Notes under the pieces: model-generated
What the model saw: the letters and a program-made list of their open reading frames with translations, nothing else
Databases searched by the model: none
Told to the model about the DNA's origin: nothing
Shown here: positions 38,201 to 49,626 of the stretch, piece after piece
Layout: every line of letters begins with the position of its first letter
Position numbering within the stretch: the first letter of the stretch is position 1
Made by a program: the position numbers and the translations under genes
Origin: Carallia brachiata
Lineage: Eukaryota > Streptophyta > Magnoliopsida > Malpighiales > Rhizophoraceae
DNA length: 64,000 nt
Assembly (NCBI GenBank): GCA_021464245.1
Contig: JADCRB010000016.1
Location: 12,536,505 to 12,600,504 of the forward strand
Reading direction: 5' to 3'

Positions 38201-41200
38201 GCCCATCCACTCTGGAGTGCTACCAGGGTTCCTGCGTGCAAGAGATGTCCAGTATATAAAAAATGGCATTTCAATACAGAAAGATCAAGAGAAACTGAAC
38301 TATAAAAGAGGCTAGACATGAGTTGACCAAAGGATTTACCTATCATATCGAACCACAATCCCAATCATTATTTCAGCTAAACGAATAAATTTGCCAGCAG
38401 AAACCAGGATTGGTGCAGCCAAGCCTATCAGCAGGGTTGCAAGTTTGAGTGGCCTCGGCAACCGGACTGGTGTTAGAGTTGCTTCAAGCAAGCCATCTAT
38501 ATACATTCCACATGGGACAAGGTTTCAAATAAGCACCACGGGAATGATGAATGACAATATTAATCTCCATCTACTTAGATCCCGTCAACTAAGTCAGCAC
38601 ATCACAAACACAAGTCACATAAAAAAATGTAGTCTATCATTATCCTGTACGATATTTCATTTCTAACTGTCAACATAAAAGAATGTTTGTGCTGCCACCT
38701 TCTTATCCAGGCTAAGAAAGATATAAATGCCAACTTACATGCAAATGCTGGAGGAACTAGCCAAACAAGTGCCAGATAAGATGAACCAAGTTTGTAATAG
38801 CTTCCCAAGATCAGAAGGAAAAACCATTGAACAAAACCAGCTTTGAATAGCCATCTTTCAGCTTCTAACTTGACCAAATCAGCTTGGAAATCAGGAGAGA
38901 GGTGCTTTCTCTTGGAGTACACCAATGAAAAATATCTTTGAAGAATAACATAACCCAAATGTTGACCAATCAATGCCCCAAGGAGTGCAGGCGCAGCAAA
39001 TAGCCCAATTGCCAACCATGGGTTTGCAACATAGGGCACGGGAGATGATGAAATTTGGGGTAGAATAAAGGCCACAAGGACAGCTAATCCTGTGGAGAAT
39101 AACCACATAAGCACTGCACTCAGACATGACAAGCCCAAGGAAATGACACCGGCAGAACCACCCATTAACAATGATGTAATCCATATCAGAGAAGACTGCA
39201 GTATCACTGAATTCTGAAGCATGCTTGCAAACCGTTGTTTATATACAATCATGTATGTACCCTACAATCACACGTGTCATAAATGAACAACAATGAACTT
39301 CAATTCTAGATGGCAGAATATAAATGACTATTATTATGTTAGCATCCAAATCGCTACAGCAATACCAAGATGTCAAAAAATATAGCAGCATCATGGCCTT
39401 GAGTCTCTTCAGCTCCCATTGCCTTAGTTTGTGGAAGTCGAGATGATGGCGCAATCTGAAGCAGAAAAGCAAGCATATTTTCTCCAAGATGCTGAAGAGA
39501 TCCAGGTTTCAGTAACTCCAATTTATCATTCTACATTAAACGCCATTCAAATCTGAGTTAGTACACAGACCAACAAATTTTGCAGTGTAGAAACTCTATT
39601 TTTCTTTGTTATGGTACTCCAAACTCACATTATTGTGAATGAACAAATTAGATGCATAAGAGCATGCACAATATATGAAACCAAGAACCATAACCATACC
39701 AAGTGAAAAACAAACTAAACTGTCATTTGACAAGATTAAGTACCCGTCTAACTAATCAGCTCTTGAGTATTTTTCCTTCTCAAAACATTCATCAACAAAT
39801 TTCCACTGTGCTACCTGTCAGTAAAAGCATACCATGCCATGCAATTACACCATATAAAAGCTGTTTCTAGTCCTTGATGTTTTTTGTACCATCGAACTAA
39901 ACCTAATCAAACTATCGCATTATTACTAATAAACCAAGAATGGTCAGGAAGAAACTAATATGGTTCCTACGAATAAGTAGAAGAAGCTATGGTATAAAAC
40001 TCAGGTAATGGAAATTGCACTTAAGATTCACCTTTTCGTCCAAAATACCAAGCAGATATGTATCACATTTCTCTTTCTTTTTTGTGGCCCGGGTGGGATG
40101 GGAGAGGGAACAGGAAAGAAAAAGGGAGGATGAGCAAGACCTTAGTGTGGTATACAGCCGTGTTATCTGTGTAAGCAAAGTCCAGCCCTGAAAGACCAGC
40201 AACCTCTTTGTATACTGCAAAATCTGTTGCAGATTTGATCAATCCAGAAGAAAAAAGATCCTGTGGAGAAAAAATACACATATATAACGAGATATATTTA
40301 CAATAATCCTGGACAAATTACAATTTACAACTGAAAACTGCAAACCTGTGAAATGACAAGGCCAGATGGGTACTTTGCTGCTAATGCAAAACTTTCAATG
40401 GCCCATGGATGAGGGCCAGCCTGTTAAGTGAAGAACCTCAAATAAGAGGAGGGAAAATTTATGACACATTCGATGGACTCATCCTTAGATAAGGTAAAAT
40501 GAATAGTGATATCTGAATACACCAGGTTCAAGACAATGTAGGAAATAGACTCAATATTTTATAGTTTTAAACAATGTAAGTTACAAAAATGAGGCCATAG
40601 CATGTAACGGCTACAAAAGCATAACCATCTTCATTGCAGCCAATGATGCTGAGTGTTGGTTTATCATTATTTGACAAAACTGGCCTACAGATGATATGGT
40701 AAACCTGGTCCACCACATAATTTGTGCAATGTTCAGCCACAATGCCTTCCATGATTCATTTAGCCAGTCAACAGATGACATGGTACACCATGGCTGCCAA
40801 CTGCAATCGACCCTTAAAATTCATGATCCTTGGATAATGCAATTATAGACCCAACAATTTAGCAGACACCCAAATTAGGGCAAGTTCACTCAACTACACC
40901 AGAATTCCACATATAAACTCCTTTAGTTTAAGCATGAAAAACTTAAATGAAAATCAGCAGGAAGGAGCTTAGCAATGTTCACAAAATTATGGAGCCATTT
41001 TCATACGTGCTGTTTACAATGGCATATCTCTGCAACAGCAGTTGCAGCTAATAGAACCTGTTAGGGCAAAAACCAATACTGCCCTAAATGGGCATAATAA
41101 ACCAGTAATGGGCTTAGTAAGCCACGGGCCCAATAAGGAAATGCTCTCCTCTCCCACATTGGAAAATAGGGCAAAGGACATCTTGGCGTCAGCATTGTAC

Positions 41201-43900
41201 CTACTATAAATATCCACTAGAGCTATGGTTTCAAGGTACGCATTCTCTACCCCTTTATTGCATCACCTATTGTCCTTGCTACAAGGGCACTGACTTAAGC
41301 ATCGGAGTGCTAACGCCGGGTCTACCACTCTACCCCCGTCACCTTAGCTTCTCTGTCTTGTAAGTGTCCAATTCATCAGCTCCGGGGCATCAGCTTGGTC
41401 AGCCCAAATCTCCACCACAGAATTTGACTGATCAAAACCTTTTTTTTCTTGCTTCCTCTCCATTGACTCATATTCCAATACAAAAGTAAGTTAATTACCT
41501 TCATTTGTATTTCTTTGTGCCAGTCATCTATCAACTATATGAGAGACCTCCAAGAGATCCCTTATGTACCAGTGGTTTACATCATTGGACACAACCCAAG
41601 TTCACACGAGTCATGAAATGCAGGAATGAAAAATAAAAAATAAACAAATAGCAATAATGCGTAATATGATTCATAAAAGCATACCTGGAATATTCCAGAC
41701 TTCCCTCCGATACCCATAGCCTCAAGATCAATAGCCATACGAATAGTTGTACGCCAAGGATGCTGTAATAGTAAGAGAAGATTCAATCCTACCATGTGAC
41801 ATTTTAAGTGGAAAACATGTTTTTGGGTGATGAAACAAAATAGAATACCCATTTAATCCAAGGAGAAACGAGGCAGGGATCCTAATCACAGAAGAGGCAG
41901 GCTCTAGAAGGGCTACTGGAAACATTTACATGTAATCATATTTTTGCACAAGATTTATTTACAAATACTGTTCAGCCACTGAACCTATGACTTGAGGAGA
42001 AAGTGTGGGTTAAAGGGGAAATATTAAATGCTTTGATGACACTCCCAACCTGAGTAATGAAGCTATGGGCGCCATTTAGACCTTCCTCCTCTCCCGTATT
42101 AAATAAAAATATAACGGCATTCTTAAATCCATGAGCCCATTGAGAAATCCCTCGTGCAAGTTCCAACATAACAGCAACACAAGAACTGCAATCTCCAGCC
42201 CCTTCCCTGAAACATGATTATAACTTCTTGAACTACATGGCAGTGTGCATACAAATTGGTTGCATGATTTTACATGTATGAGGAACCCAAAAGACAGTGC
42301 AAAATAATCATTAATTAATTGAGACAATGATCACATGCAACAAAATACAAAACAGTATCCATTATAAAAAATAAAAAGAAAAAAAAATGATTGGAGGTAA
42401 CAGAAACAACATAAGTCGATATCGCAAAGAAGTAATAGAATGTAAAGAAAAAGAAACCATACGTTGAGAAAACGGTATCAATGTGAGAAGAGACGAGAAT
42501 AGCATTTTCTTCTGCTTCAGATGCATATTTTGGCAAGATTCTTACTATGATGTGACTAAGATCTGAATAAACAAGTGTTTTCCCCATAAAAAGGCCACTG
42601 ACCAGACGGTTTGCGCCAGACTTTGCACGGAAAAAATCCAGTTGAACATCGACCTCCCAATGTGCCATTTTCTTTATTTTTTCTGCTGCTGCCAATACAT
42701 ACTGTGGTGAAAAGCAGGTTAATTAAAAATATCTCTAAAAAAACTTGTCTCAGCAGCAATTATTGAATTAATGCAACTTTAAGTATCCATGGGGAATAGA
42801 TTATATGCATATTCTAGGATCCAGACTAAAATCTCACACACTAAAATCATGTCAAAACCTGAAAACGGAAGCACATGCTTCTAAATCTAGTTGAAATGGG
42901 CGCCCTTATGCACAAATACCTTGTTAAAGAATAAATGGCAAAAGAAGGGGAAAAAGGATTCGAATAGCTGACGGATTTTCTTTTCCAACATATTGTTGAA
43001 ACACGAGGAAATTGACTTAAACTCATCCCAAGATTTCATGTTTTTGGAGAAAAGAATCGAACATCACACTCAACTTAAATTTAGAACGGTACCACAAAAC
43101 AATTATTGGTAGAACAAATGACATTCTGAAAGTGCTCTGAGCCATAACTAATAAAGAAAAACACAGTTGCCTAACAACAACTAACAGGGACATATTTGTG
43201 ATTCATTACAAACACAACAATCAATTAGCTAAGGCCATGACTAATTCATATCTTGCATTGCATTTTGTATATTGAAAAGTGCACATCAGTGAGCGCACTG
43301 ACGCTTACTCCCACAATGCGGTACTGTGCCGAGTTTTTATTTTATTTTTGGTTAATTGGCTCCGAATGAGACTCGAACTCGAGACAAGGTGTCCTCTATT
43401 TTTTTTTTTAAGAAAAAAAGTTATGTGACTCCAACCAGTCACCTCCATTTTCTACATTGACAATTTGTTTAACTCAATGCCGCCTAATATAAAGAGTAAA
43501 TACACGAAAAAAGAAACTAAAAATAAAAATCCAAATATTAGTTTAAAAATGGAAGTAACACCTGCAGAGCAAGATCAAGAGCATCAGAACCAACTGGATG
43601 AGGGCCCAATTCAGTCAAGGCCTTAACATGCTTCATAGCTTCAGCCTCCGAGAAGCCTCTCTTTCCGGCCTGCTCGGCGGTAAGAGGCGCCGGCAATTTC
43701 TGGAACTGATACTGATAAACGGCCCAAGACGAGTACATCATCAGCCCAAAGAAGAGCAACCATGCCGATCCCGATCGCTTCGCGTTTACCACGCGAGCAT
43801 GGCTTCGGTTCGTGTTGTCCGCGTTCGACGGCACCTCGCCCTGTTCTTGGCCGGCCGGCGGAGTCGATTTCGCTGACGAACTCTCTGATCTTTTTCGCAT
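35300..43900 (-). CDS. ERMP1: ERMP1-like M28 metallopeptidase, multi-pass membrane protein
   Basis: Thirteen exons on the minus strand: 43900-43562, 42701-42463, 42206-42050, 41762-41685, 40420-40346, 40260-40141, 39530-39366, 39261-38739, 38496-38340, 38231-38122, 37586-37474, 36332-35975 and 35622-35300. They join in phase to 918 residues (human ERMP1 is about 900). A basic N-terminus is followed by one membrane span (about 44-66, SGSAWLLFFGLMMYSSWAVY). The M28 domain has every expected zinc and catalytic residue: H186 (SSHIDTV), D198 (GAGD, 12 residues on), E232/E233 (NTGEEEG), D257 (IDLEAMG) and H334 (VYHTK). Exons 8-11 encode several further hydrophobic spans, then a soluble C-terminal region. 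The family sits in the ER or endomembranes as a zinc exopeptidase; the plant substrate is unknown to me. No frameshift. Introns hold repeats (36944-37021, 41059-41434, 43310-43450). Confidence 0.93.
36944..37021 (-). mobile_element. SINE 3' end with TTG repeats, in an ERMP1-like intron
   Basis: Read on the minus strand, GTAGCTGACCCCAATTGAAT and a TTTGGGACTAAAGTTTCGTT segment lead into a (TTG)n tail. This is the familiar 3' end of a widespread class of plant SINEs. Only the 3' part is recognisable. Confidence 0.45.
41059..41434 (+). mobile_element. Solo LTR of a retrotransposon, in an ERMP1-like intron
   Basis: Begins TGTTAGGGCAAAAACC and ends TGATCA, so it starts with TG and ends with CA. 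The flanks GAACC (41054-41058) and AAACC (41435-41439) form a 5-bp duplication with one mismatch. Inside are a TATA-like CTACTATAAATATCC and the ACTGACTTAAGCATCGGAGT segment common in plant LTR R regions. No internal retroelement domain is present, consistent with a solo LTR. It sits in sense-opposite orientation to the host gene. Confidence 0.6.
43310..43450 (-). mobile_element. Possible SINE fragment in the first ERMP1-like intron
   Basis: The minus strand shows an A-box-like GTGACTGGTTGGAGT and, downstream, a B-box GAGTTCGAGTCTC, with A/T runs. Boundaries and target duplication were not resolved. Confidence 0.3.
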
Positions 43901-44647
43901 GTTTTGGATGAAAAGTCAAGTTGGCGCGTGATTAGAATTGAGATCACACGCGCTGAAGAAGCAACCGAGAATATTAAAAGATTCAATTAACCAGAGAGCA
44001 GAGAGCAGAGAGCGGAGGGAGAGGAGCGTCGCCTATGGTGAGAATAATGATGATAATAATGACAAAGCGTTAAACCTCGTTATCTATTTATTTATTTATT
44101 TAAAAATGTTCGGTGTACCTATACAAGTAAATAACAATAAACAATTATATATTTTTATCCAGCCTCATTTAATATTTATTTTAATTTTGTAAGAAAAAAT
44201 TATACTATAGTAATAGACCTGTGCTGATTTAATCATAGTTTTTTAAAAATTTATGTTTACTTTATTTTATTTAATAGAAAAAATAAAAAAGTTCTAAAAT
44301 TTAGGTATTATTTTTTTAGGAATTTTAAAAAATTTCTTTAAGAAAATAAAAAGAATTTTTTTCCTTTTTAGAAAAACAAATTTGGAAGTAGTGTTTTTTT
44401 TCTTTTGAGAAAAAAATTATAGGTAAATTTGAGAGATTTTTTTAATATTTTTTCTTTTCTAAAAAAGAGGTTTCATGAAATAGTTTTTTTTATCATTTTA
44501 TTTTATTATAAAATTCATAGTCATAGAAATTTAACTATAGTTAAAATAGGAATATATAAATTAATAGAATTTTTATTTGATTATAATTATTATTTGTGAA
44601 TCATAATCTTAATTGTGATAGAATTTTCATAATTATAAAAAAAAAGT
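43901..44647. other. Upstream region of the ERMP1-like gene
   Basis: A short purine-rich leader (repeated AGAGAGC) lies near 43995-44020, then AT-rich DNA with a TTTA repeat (44085-44101). No other gene. Confidence 0.45.
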
Positions 44648-47600
44648 TAAAATTATAAAGGACTTAGGTGAAAATGATATAACTAAAAATAAATATTAAT
44701 TTTTTATTTTTAAAAAATAAAAATTGAAAAAACAAAGTAAACCTTTCTCCAACCTCAACTATCTAATTGAGAGACGAGCATAGGAGCTACCTTGAACTTG
44801 TGAAAGGATTACAGTAATCCAAGTAGTTTCAGCTTACCGATATTTTGTAGTCAATAAAAATCTCAAGATTGTTGTTTGATTATTTCAAATGACACAATTC
44901 ATTCCATTTGTTATTGAAAATCCTTAAATTGTTGTTTGTTAATCTGAAAATTAGATTGTTGTGAAAAATTATGATGAATCCACTATTGCTATAAATTTTT
45001 AAGTTTTCTTTTGTTTCTCTACACCTTTGAGTTGTTATTTTTGACATTCATAATGAAGTGACCAAGTTTTTTTTCTAGTCCCTCTACAGCCAAAAGCTAT
45101 TGAAAACTAAAATGCATTAAACCATAAGTATCAGCTCACCCACAACAAATTCTCATCTTTACTGTCTTTATATCGGATAGCTCACACTCGTCAGAAAAAA
45201 AAAAATCATCTTCTACGCCTTCTCATACTCTCTTCAACTTTAACATTTTTTCTTTTTTTATGTTTTGCTTTTCTTTTCCCTTTTTTTTTCACACTTGAAT
45301 GTGAGACCCATGTAGATAGAAAGAAGCCAAAATTATAGAGGATTTGGGTAAAAAAGATGACTGAAAACAAATATTAATGTTTTATTTTTTAAAAATAAAA
45401 ATTAAAGAGATAAAGTGAACTCTTATCCAACCTCAACTACCTAATTGAGAGGTGCAGATAGGAACTAATTTGAACTCGCGAGAGGATTAAGACAATTTAA
45501 TTAGTTTCAACTTATCTTTAATTTGTATTCAATAAAAATTTCAAGAACGTTGTTTGATTATTTTAAATGACACCATGCAGTTTATTTGTTATTGAAAACC
45601 CTTGAATTATTGTTTCTAAATTTGAAAATTAGTTTGTTGAGGAAAATGATGATGACTCCGCTCTTGCTATAAATTTTTAAGTTTTCGTTCGTTTTTCTAT
45701 ACTGTTGAGTTCCTGCTTTTAACATTCATAATAAAGTAACCAAATTCTTCACCTGAGCCAAGCCCCTTTACGGCCAAAAGCTATCAAAAACTAAAAAGCG
45801 TTAAACCATGTGCATCAGTTCACCTACAATAGAATCTCATCTCTATTGCCTTTATATTTGATAACTCAAACTCCTTACCCAAAAAAAAAAAAAAAAAAAA
45901 CTTCATCTCCTATACCTTTTCATACTTTTTTCACCTTAACATTTTTTTTTTTTTGCTTTACTCTTCCTTTTTTTTTTTTTCCAACACTTGAATGTGAGAC
46001 CCATGTGGATAAAAAATGCTAAAATTACAAAGGACTTATGTAAAAACGATAACTGAAAACAAATATTAAACTTTTGTTTTTCAAAAAATGACAATTGAAG
46101 AGATAAATTGAACCCTTTCTAACCTCAACAACCTAATTGAGAGGTAAGGACAGAAACTAACTTGAATTTGTGAGAGCATTATGATAATTCATGTAGTTTC
46201 AGCTTACCAATATTTTGAAGTCAATAAAAATCTCAAGACCGTTATTATTTCAAATGATACCGTTCAATCCATTTGTTATTAAAACCCTAGAATTATTTTG
46301 TTGTTAATCTGAAAATTAATTTGTTGAGAAAAAATTTGATGGCTAGCTCTTGCTATAATTTTTAAGTTTTCTTTGTTTTCTTCCACACCTTTGAGCTCCT
46401 AATTTTGACATTTATAATGAAGCGACCAAATTCTTCTCATAAGCCTAGCCCTTCTACTGCCAAAAGCTATCAGAAAATGAAAAGTATTAAACCATGAGCA
46501 TAAGTTCACCCACAACAGAATCTCACTCTATTGTCTTTATTTTGCATAGCTAAGACTATTCACAAAAAAAAAAAAAAACCCTATCTTCTATTCTTTCCCA
46601 CACTTTCTTCACCTTAACATTTTTTCTTTTTTTCTGTTTTACTCTTCTTTTTCCTTTTTTTTTTTTCACACTTCAATGTGAAACCCACGTGGATACAAAA
46701 AAAATAAAATTATAGAGAATTTGGGTAAAAAAAGGTGAATGAAAATAAATATTTATTTTTTATTTTTTAAAAATAAAAATTAAAGAGATAAAGTGAACAT
46801 CTATCTAACCTCAACTACCTAATTGAAAGGTAAGGATAGGAACTAACTTGAACTTATGAGAGGATTATAGTAATTTAATTAGTTTTAACTTATCGATTTT
46901 TGTAGTCAATAAAAATTTCAAGATCGTTGTTTGATTATTTCAAAATGACACTATTCAGTCCATTTGTTATTAAAACCCTTGAATTGATGTTTGTTAATCC
47001 AAAAGTAGTTTGTTGAGAAAAATTATGATGGCTCTGCTCTTGCTGTAAATTTTAAGTTTTCTTTCATTTCTCTACACCTTTGAACTATTATTTTTGACAT
47101 TCATAATGAAGCGACCAAATTCTTCTCCAAAGCCTTGTCCCTCTACAGCCAGAAGCTATTGAAAGCTAAAAAGCATTAAATCACAAGCATCAATTTGCTC
47201 ACAACAGAATCTCATTTCTACTATTTTTATATCAGATAGCTCATACTCCTCACCAAAAAAAAAAACACTTCATCTCCTACACCTTCCTATACTTTCTTCA
47301 CCTTAACTTTTTTCTTCTTTTTTGTTTCTATTTTACTTTTCTTTTGGTTTTTTTTCTCCACACTTAAATGTAAGACCCATGTGAATAGAAAAAGCTAAAA
47401 TTATAGAAGACTTGGATAAAAATGATGACTAAAACAAATAATTATTTTATTTTTTGAAAACAAAAATTGAAAAGATAAAGTAAACACCTCTCCAACCTTA
47501 ACTACCTAATTGATAGATGAGGATTGGAACTTACTTTAACTTGTGAGAGGAGTACGGTAATCCAAGTAGTTTAAACTTACCAATATTTTATAGTCAATAA

Positions 47601-48215
47601 AAATCTCAAAATTGATGTTTGATTATTTCAAATAACACCATTCAGTACATTTGTTATTGAAAACCCTTGAGTTTGTTAATTTAAAAATTAGTTTGTTAAG
47701 AAAAATTATAATAGCTCCACTCTTGCATTAAATTTTTAAGTTTTCTTTCGTTTTCCTATACTTTTAAGCTCCTACTTTTGTCATTCACAATAAAGTGACC
47801 AAATTTTCCTCATGAGCCTAGCCCCTTTACGGTCAGAAGCTATCAAAAACTAAAACATTAAACCACGAGCAGTAGTTCGCCCACGATAGAATCTCATTTC
47901 TTCTATCTTTATATTAGACAGCTCTGATTTCTCATAAAAATAAAAATAAAAAACTACATCTCCCACACCTTCCCATACTTTCTTCACCTTAACTTTTTTT
48001 TTTGTTTTTTTTTTATTTTTTTTTTCACACTTGAATGTATGATCCATGTGAATAAAAAGAAGCTAAAATTACACCAGACTTGGATAAAAATGATGATTAA
48101 GAATAAATATTATTTTTTGATTTTTTAAAAATGAAAATTGAAGCTCTAACCTCAACTACCTAATTGAAATGTGAAGATGGCAACTAACTTGAACTTGTGA
48201 AAGGATTACAGTAAC
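44648..48215. repeat. Tandem array, unit about 685 bp, five full copies plus a partial sixth
   Basis: The landmark AAAATTAYARAGGAYTTRGG recurs at about 44648, 45328, 46020, 46706, 47396 and 48064, a period of 669-692 bp. Other landmarks recur in order in each full unit: CCAACCTCAACTACCTAATT, GTAGTCAATAAAAATCTCAA, TTCATAATGAAGTGACCAA, and TGAATGTGAGACCCATGTGG. Copies differ by many substitutions and by homopolymer length. The sixth copy is cut off at about 48215. There is no shared open reading frame, so this is a non-coding satellite-like array. Confidence 0.92.
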
Positions 48216-49568
48216 AAGCTTTTAACATCAAATTATGATATAACTCCACTATCATTATTTTCATGGTATTTGTTAATTAATTTATAAATTAGTTTTTTTA
48301 AGTATTTTAGAGCAAATCACTAAAAATTCAAATGAAAGATACTTCGCATGTATTATGCTATTTTTATAAGAATATTCCCATACACTACTAAAAAAAAAGG
48401 GGTTAATCCCTTATAAAAAAGGGTTAAGTTCTTCTTGTTTTTTCTCTTGAAATTTCTTCTACATGTTTTTTTTGTTTTAAATTGCGTCTCAAAAATATTT
48501 TTTTTTTTACACGTGAAATATCTATAGGGCATTATGCGCCATATTGGATTACCATGTCAGTACACTAATGGAATTCATTACTATGTTATGAGCGCACAAT
48601 AAATTTAAAACTAAATGAATAATTTGTGATATATTTTTAAAAAATTAAAACGTTCATCATAAAATAAGAGTAAATCGAAAAATTTGTGTATTTTTAAGAA
48701 ATCAACCAACAAAGATCCATAAAGTATTCTATTTCTTTTTTTGGTCCTAAAAAATAATAGTCGAGTGGGTTATCACTCTGACCTAAGCAGAACCCAAGAA
48801 GGTAGTAAAAGTTTCCTAACAGGTATTAAACACGACTGCATTCCTAAATACTTAAACTCGAGAACTCTTGTTAAGCGATAACGGACCTCTGTCAAAAGTC
48901 TTCTATTTCTCGTGGGTCGTTTAAACACGGTGTGGCCCACTAATACCTGTTCGCCTTGCTCAGCAAGGAATTGACCGCGGATAAATTGGGCCAATCCAAT
49001 TTTTCATATCAGGGCTTAACTCTACCTGTTCAGAGACCCAAGAAGTCCGAGTTCTTATCGGGATCAATTAAAGTCAAAAAAAAAATTTCGATGAAAAAGA
49101 AAAGAAGGATATTAGGACAAAAAAAAAGTTATTATAAAAAAAAAATCTAATACAATAGACTTTAAAAAATAATAATTTATTTTTAAAATTTTTTATAATA
49201 AATTTAACATGTCGTGATTTTTTTAAAATATAATTTATTTATTCTAATGGTATAATAATTATATGTGTTATTGTATAATAATCACGCCAAATAAAACAAA
49301 TTTTTATAAATTTATACAAAATCCGAATATACTATTTTTAAACTAGGGCTTGTTAAATTTATTATAAAAAATGTTCTGGAGAAGTAGGGAACATTTTGCG
49401 AGCTTTCAAATCCGATCCCAAAATCCCCAATCAAATTGAAAAACAGCCAATAGGGACTCCGTGCATCGTGTAATGTAATGTAACCTAACCGCTAAAAGGG
49501 CTGCTCTGCTTCTTTTTGTTTTTTTTTCCTTCTTTTCAGCTTCCGATTTACGTGCAGGTCACGGGGAA
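48216..49568. other. Intergenic DNA with an unclassified GC-richer patch
   Basis: A patch at about 48760-49075 is richer in GC than its surroundings and ends in poly-A (49077-49086), suggesting a retroposed sequence, but I could not assign it. The remainder up to the DCP2 leader is AT-rich. Confidence 0.35.
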
Positions 49569-49578
49569 TTAGGGTTTT
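49569..49578 (+). promoter_or_regulatory. Telo-box-like motif in the DCP2 leader/promoter
   Basis: TTAGGGTTTT, the reverse complement of AAAACCCTAA, lies about 50 bp before the DCP2 start codon. Telo-boxes are common near the transcription starts of plant housekeeping genes. Confidence 0.45.
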
Positions 49579-49626
49579 AAAGTTCGTCCAGAAGATCGAT
49601 CGTTCGACGACAGGATAGCAGCGGCG

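Noticed and set aside
48384..48410. CACTACTAAAAAAAA start resembling a CACTA transposon end
   Set aside because: No matching inverted end or 3-bp duplication was found nearby, and the motif is short and A-rich.
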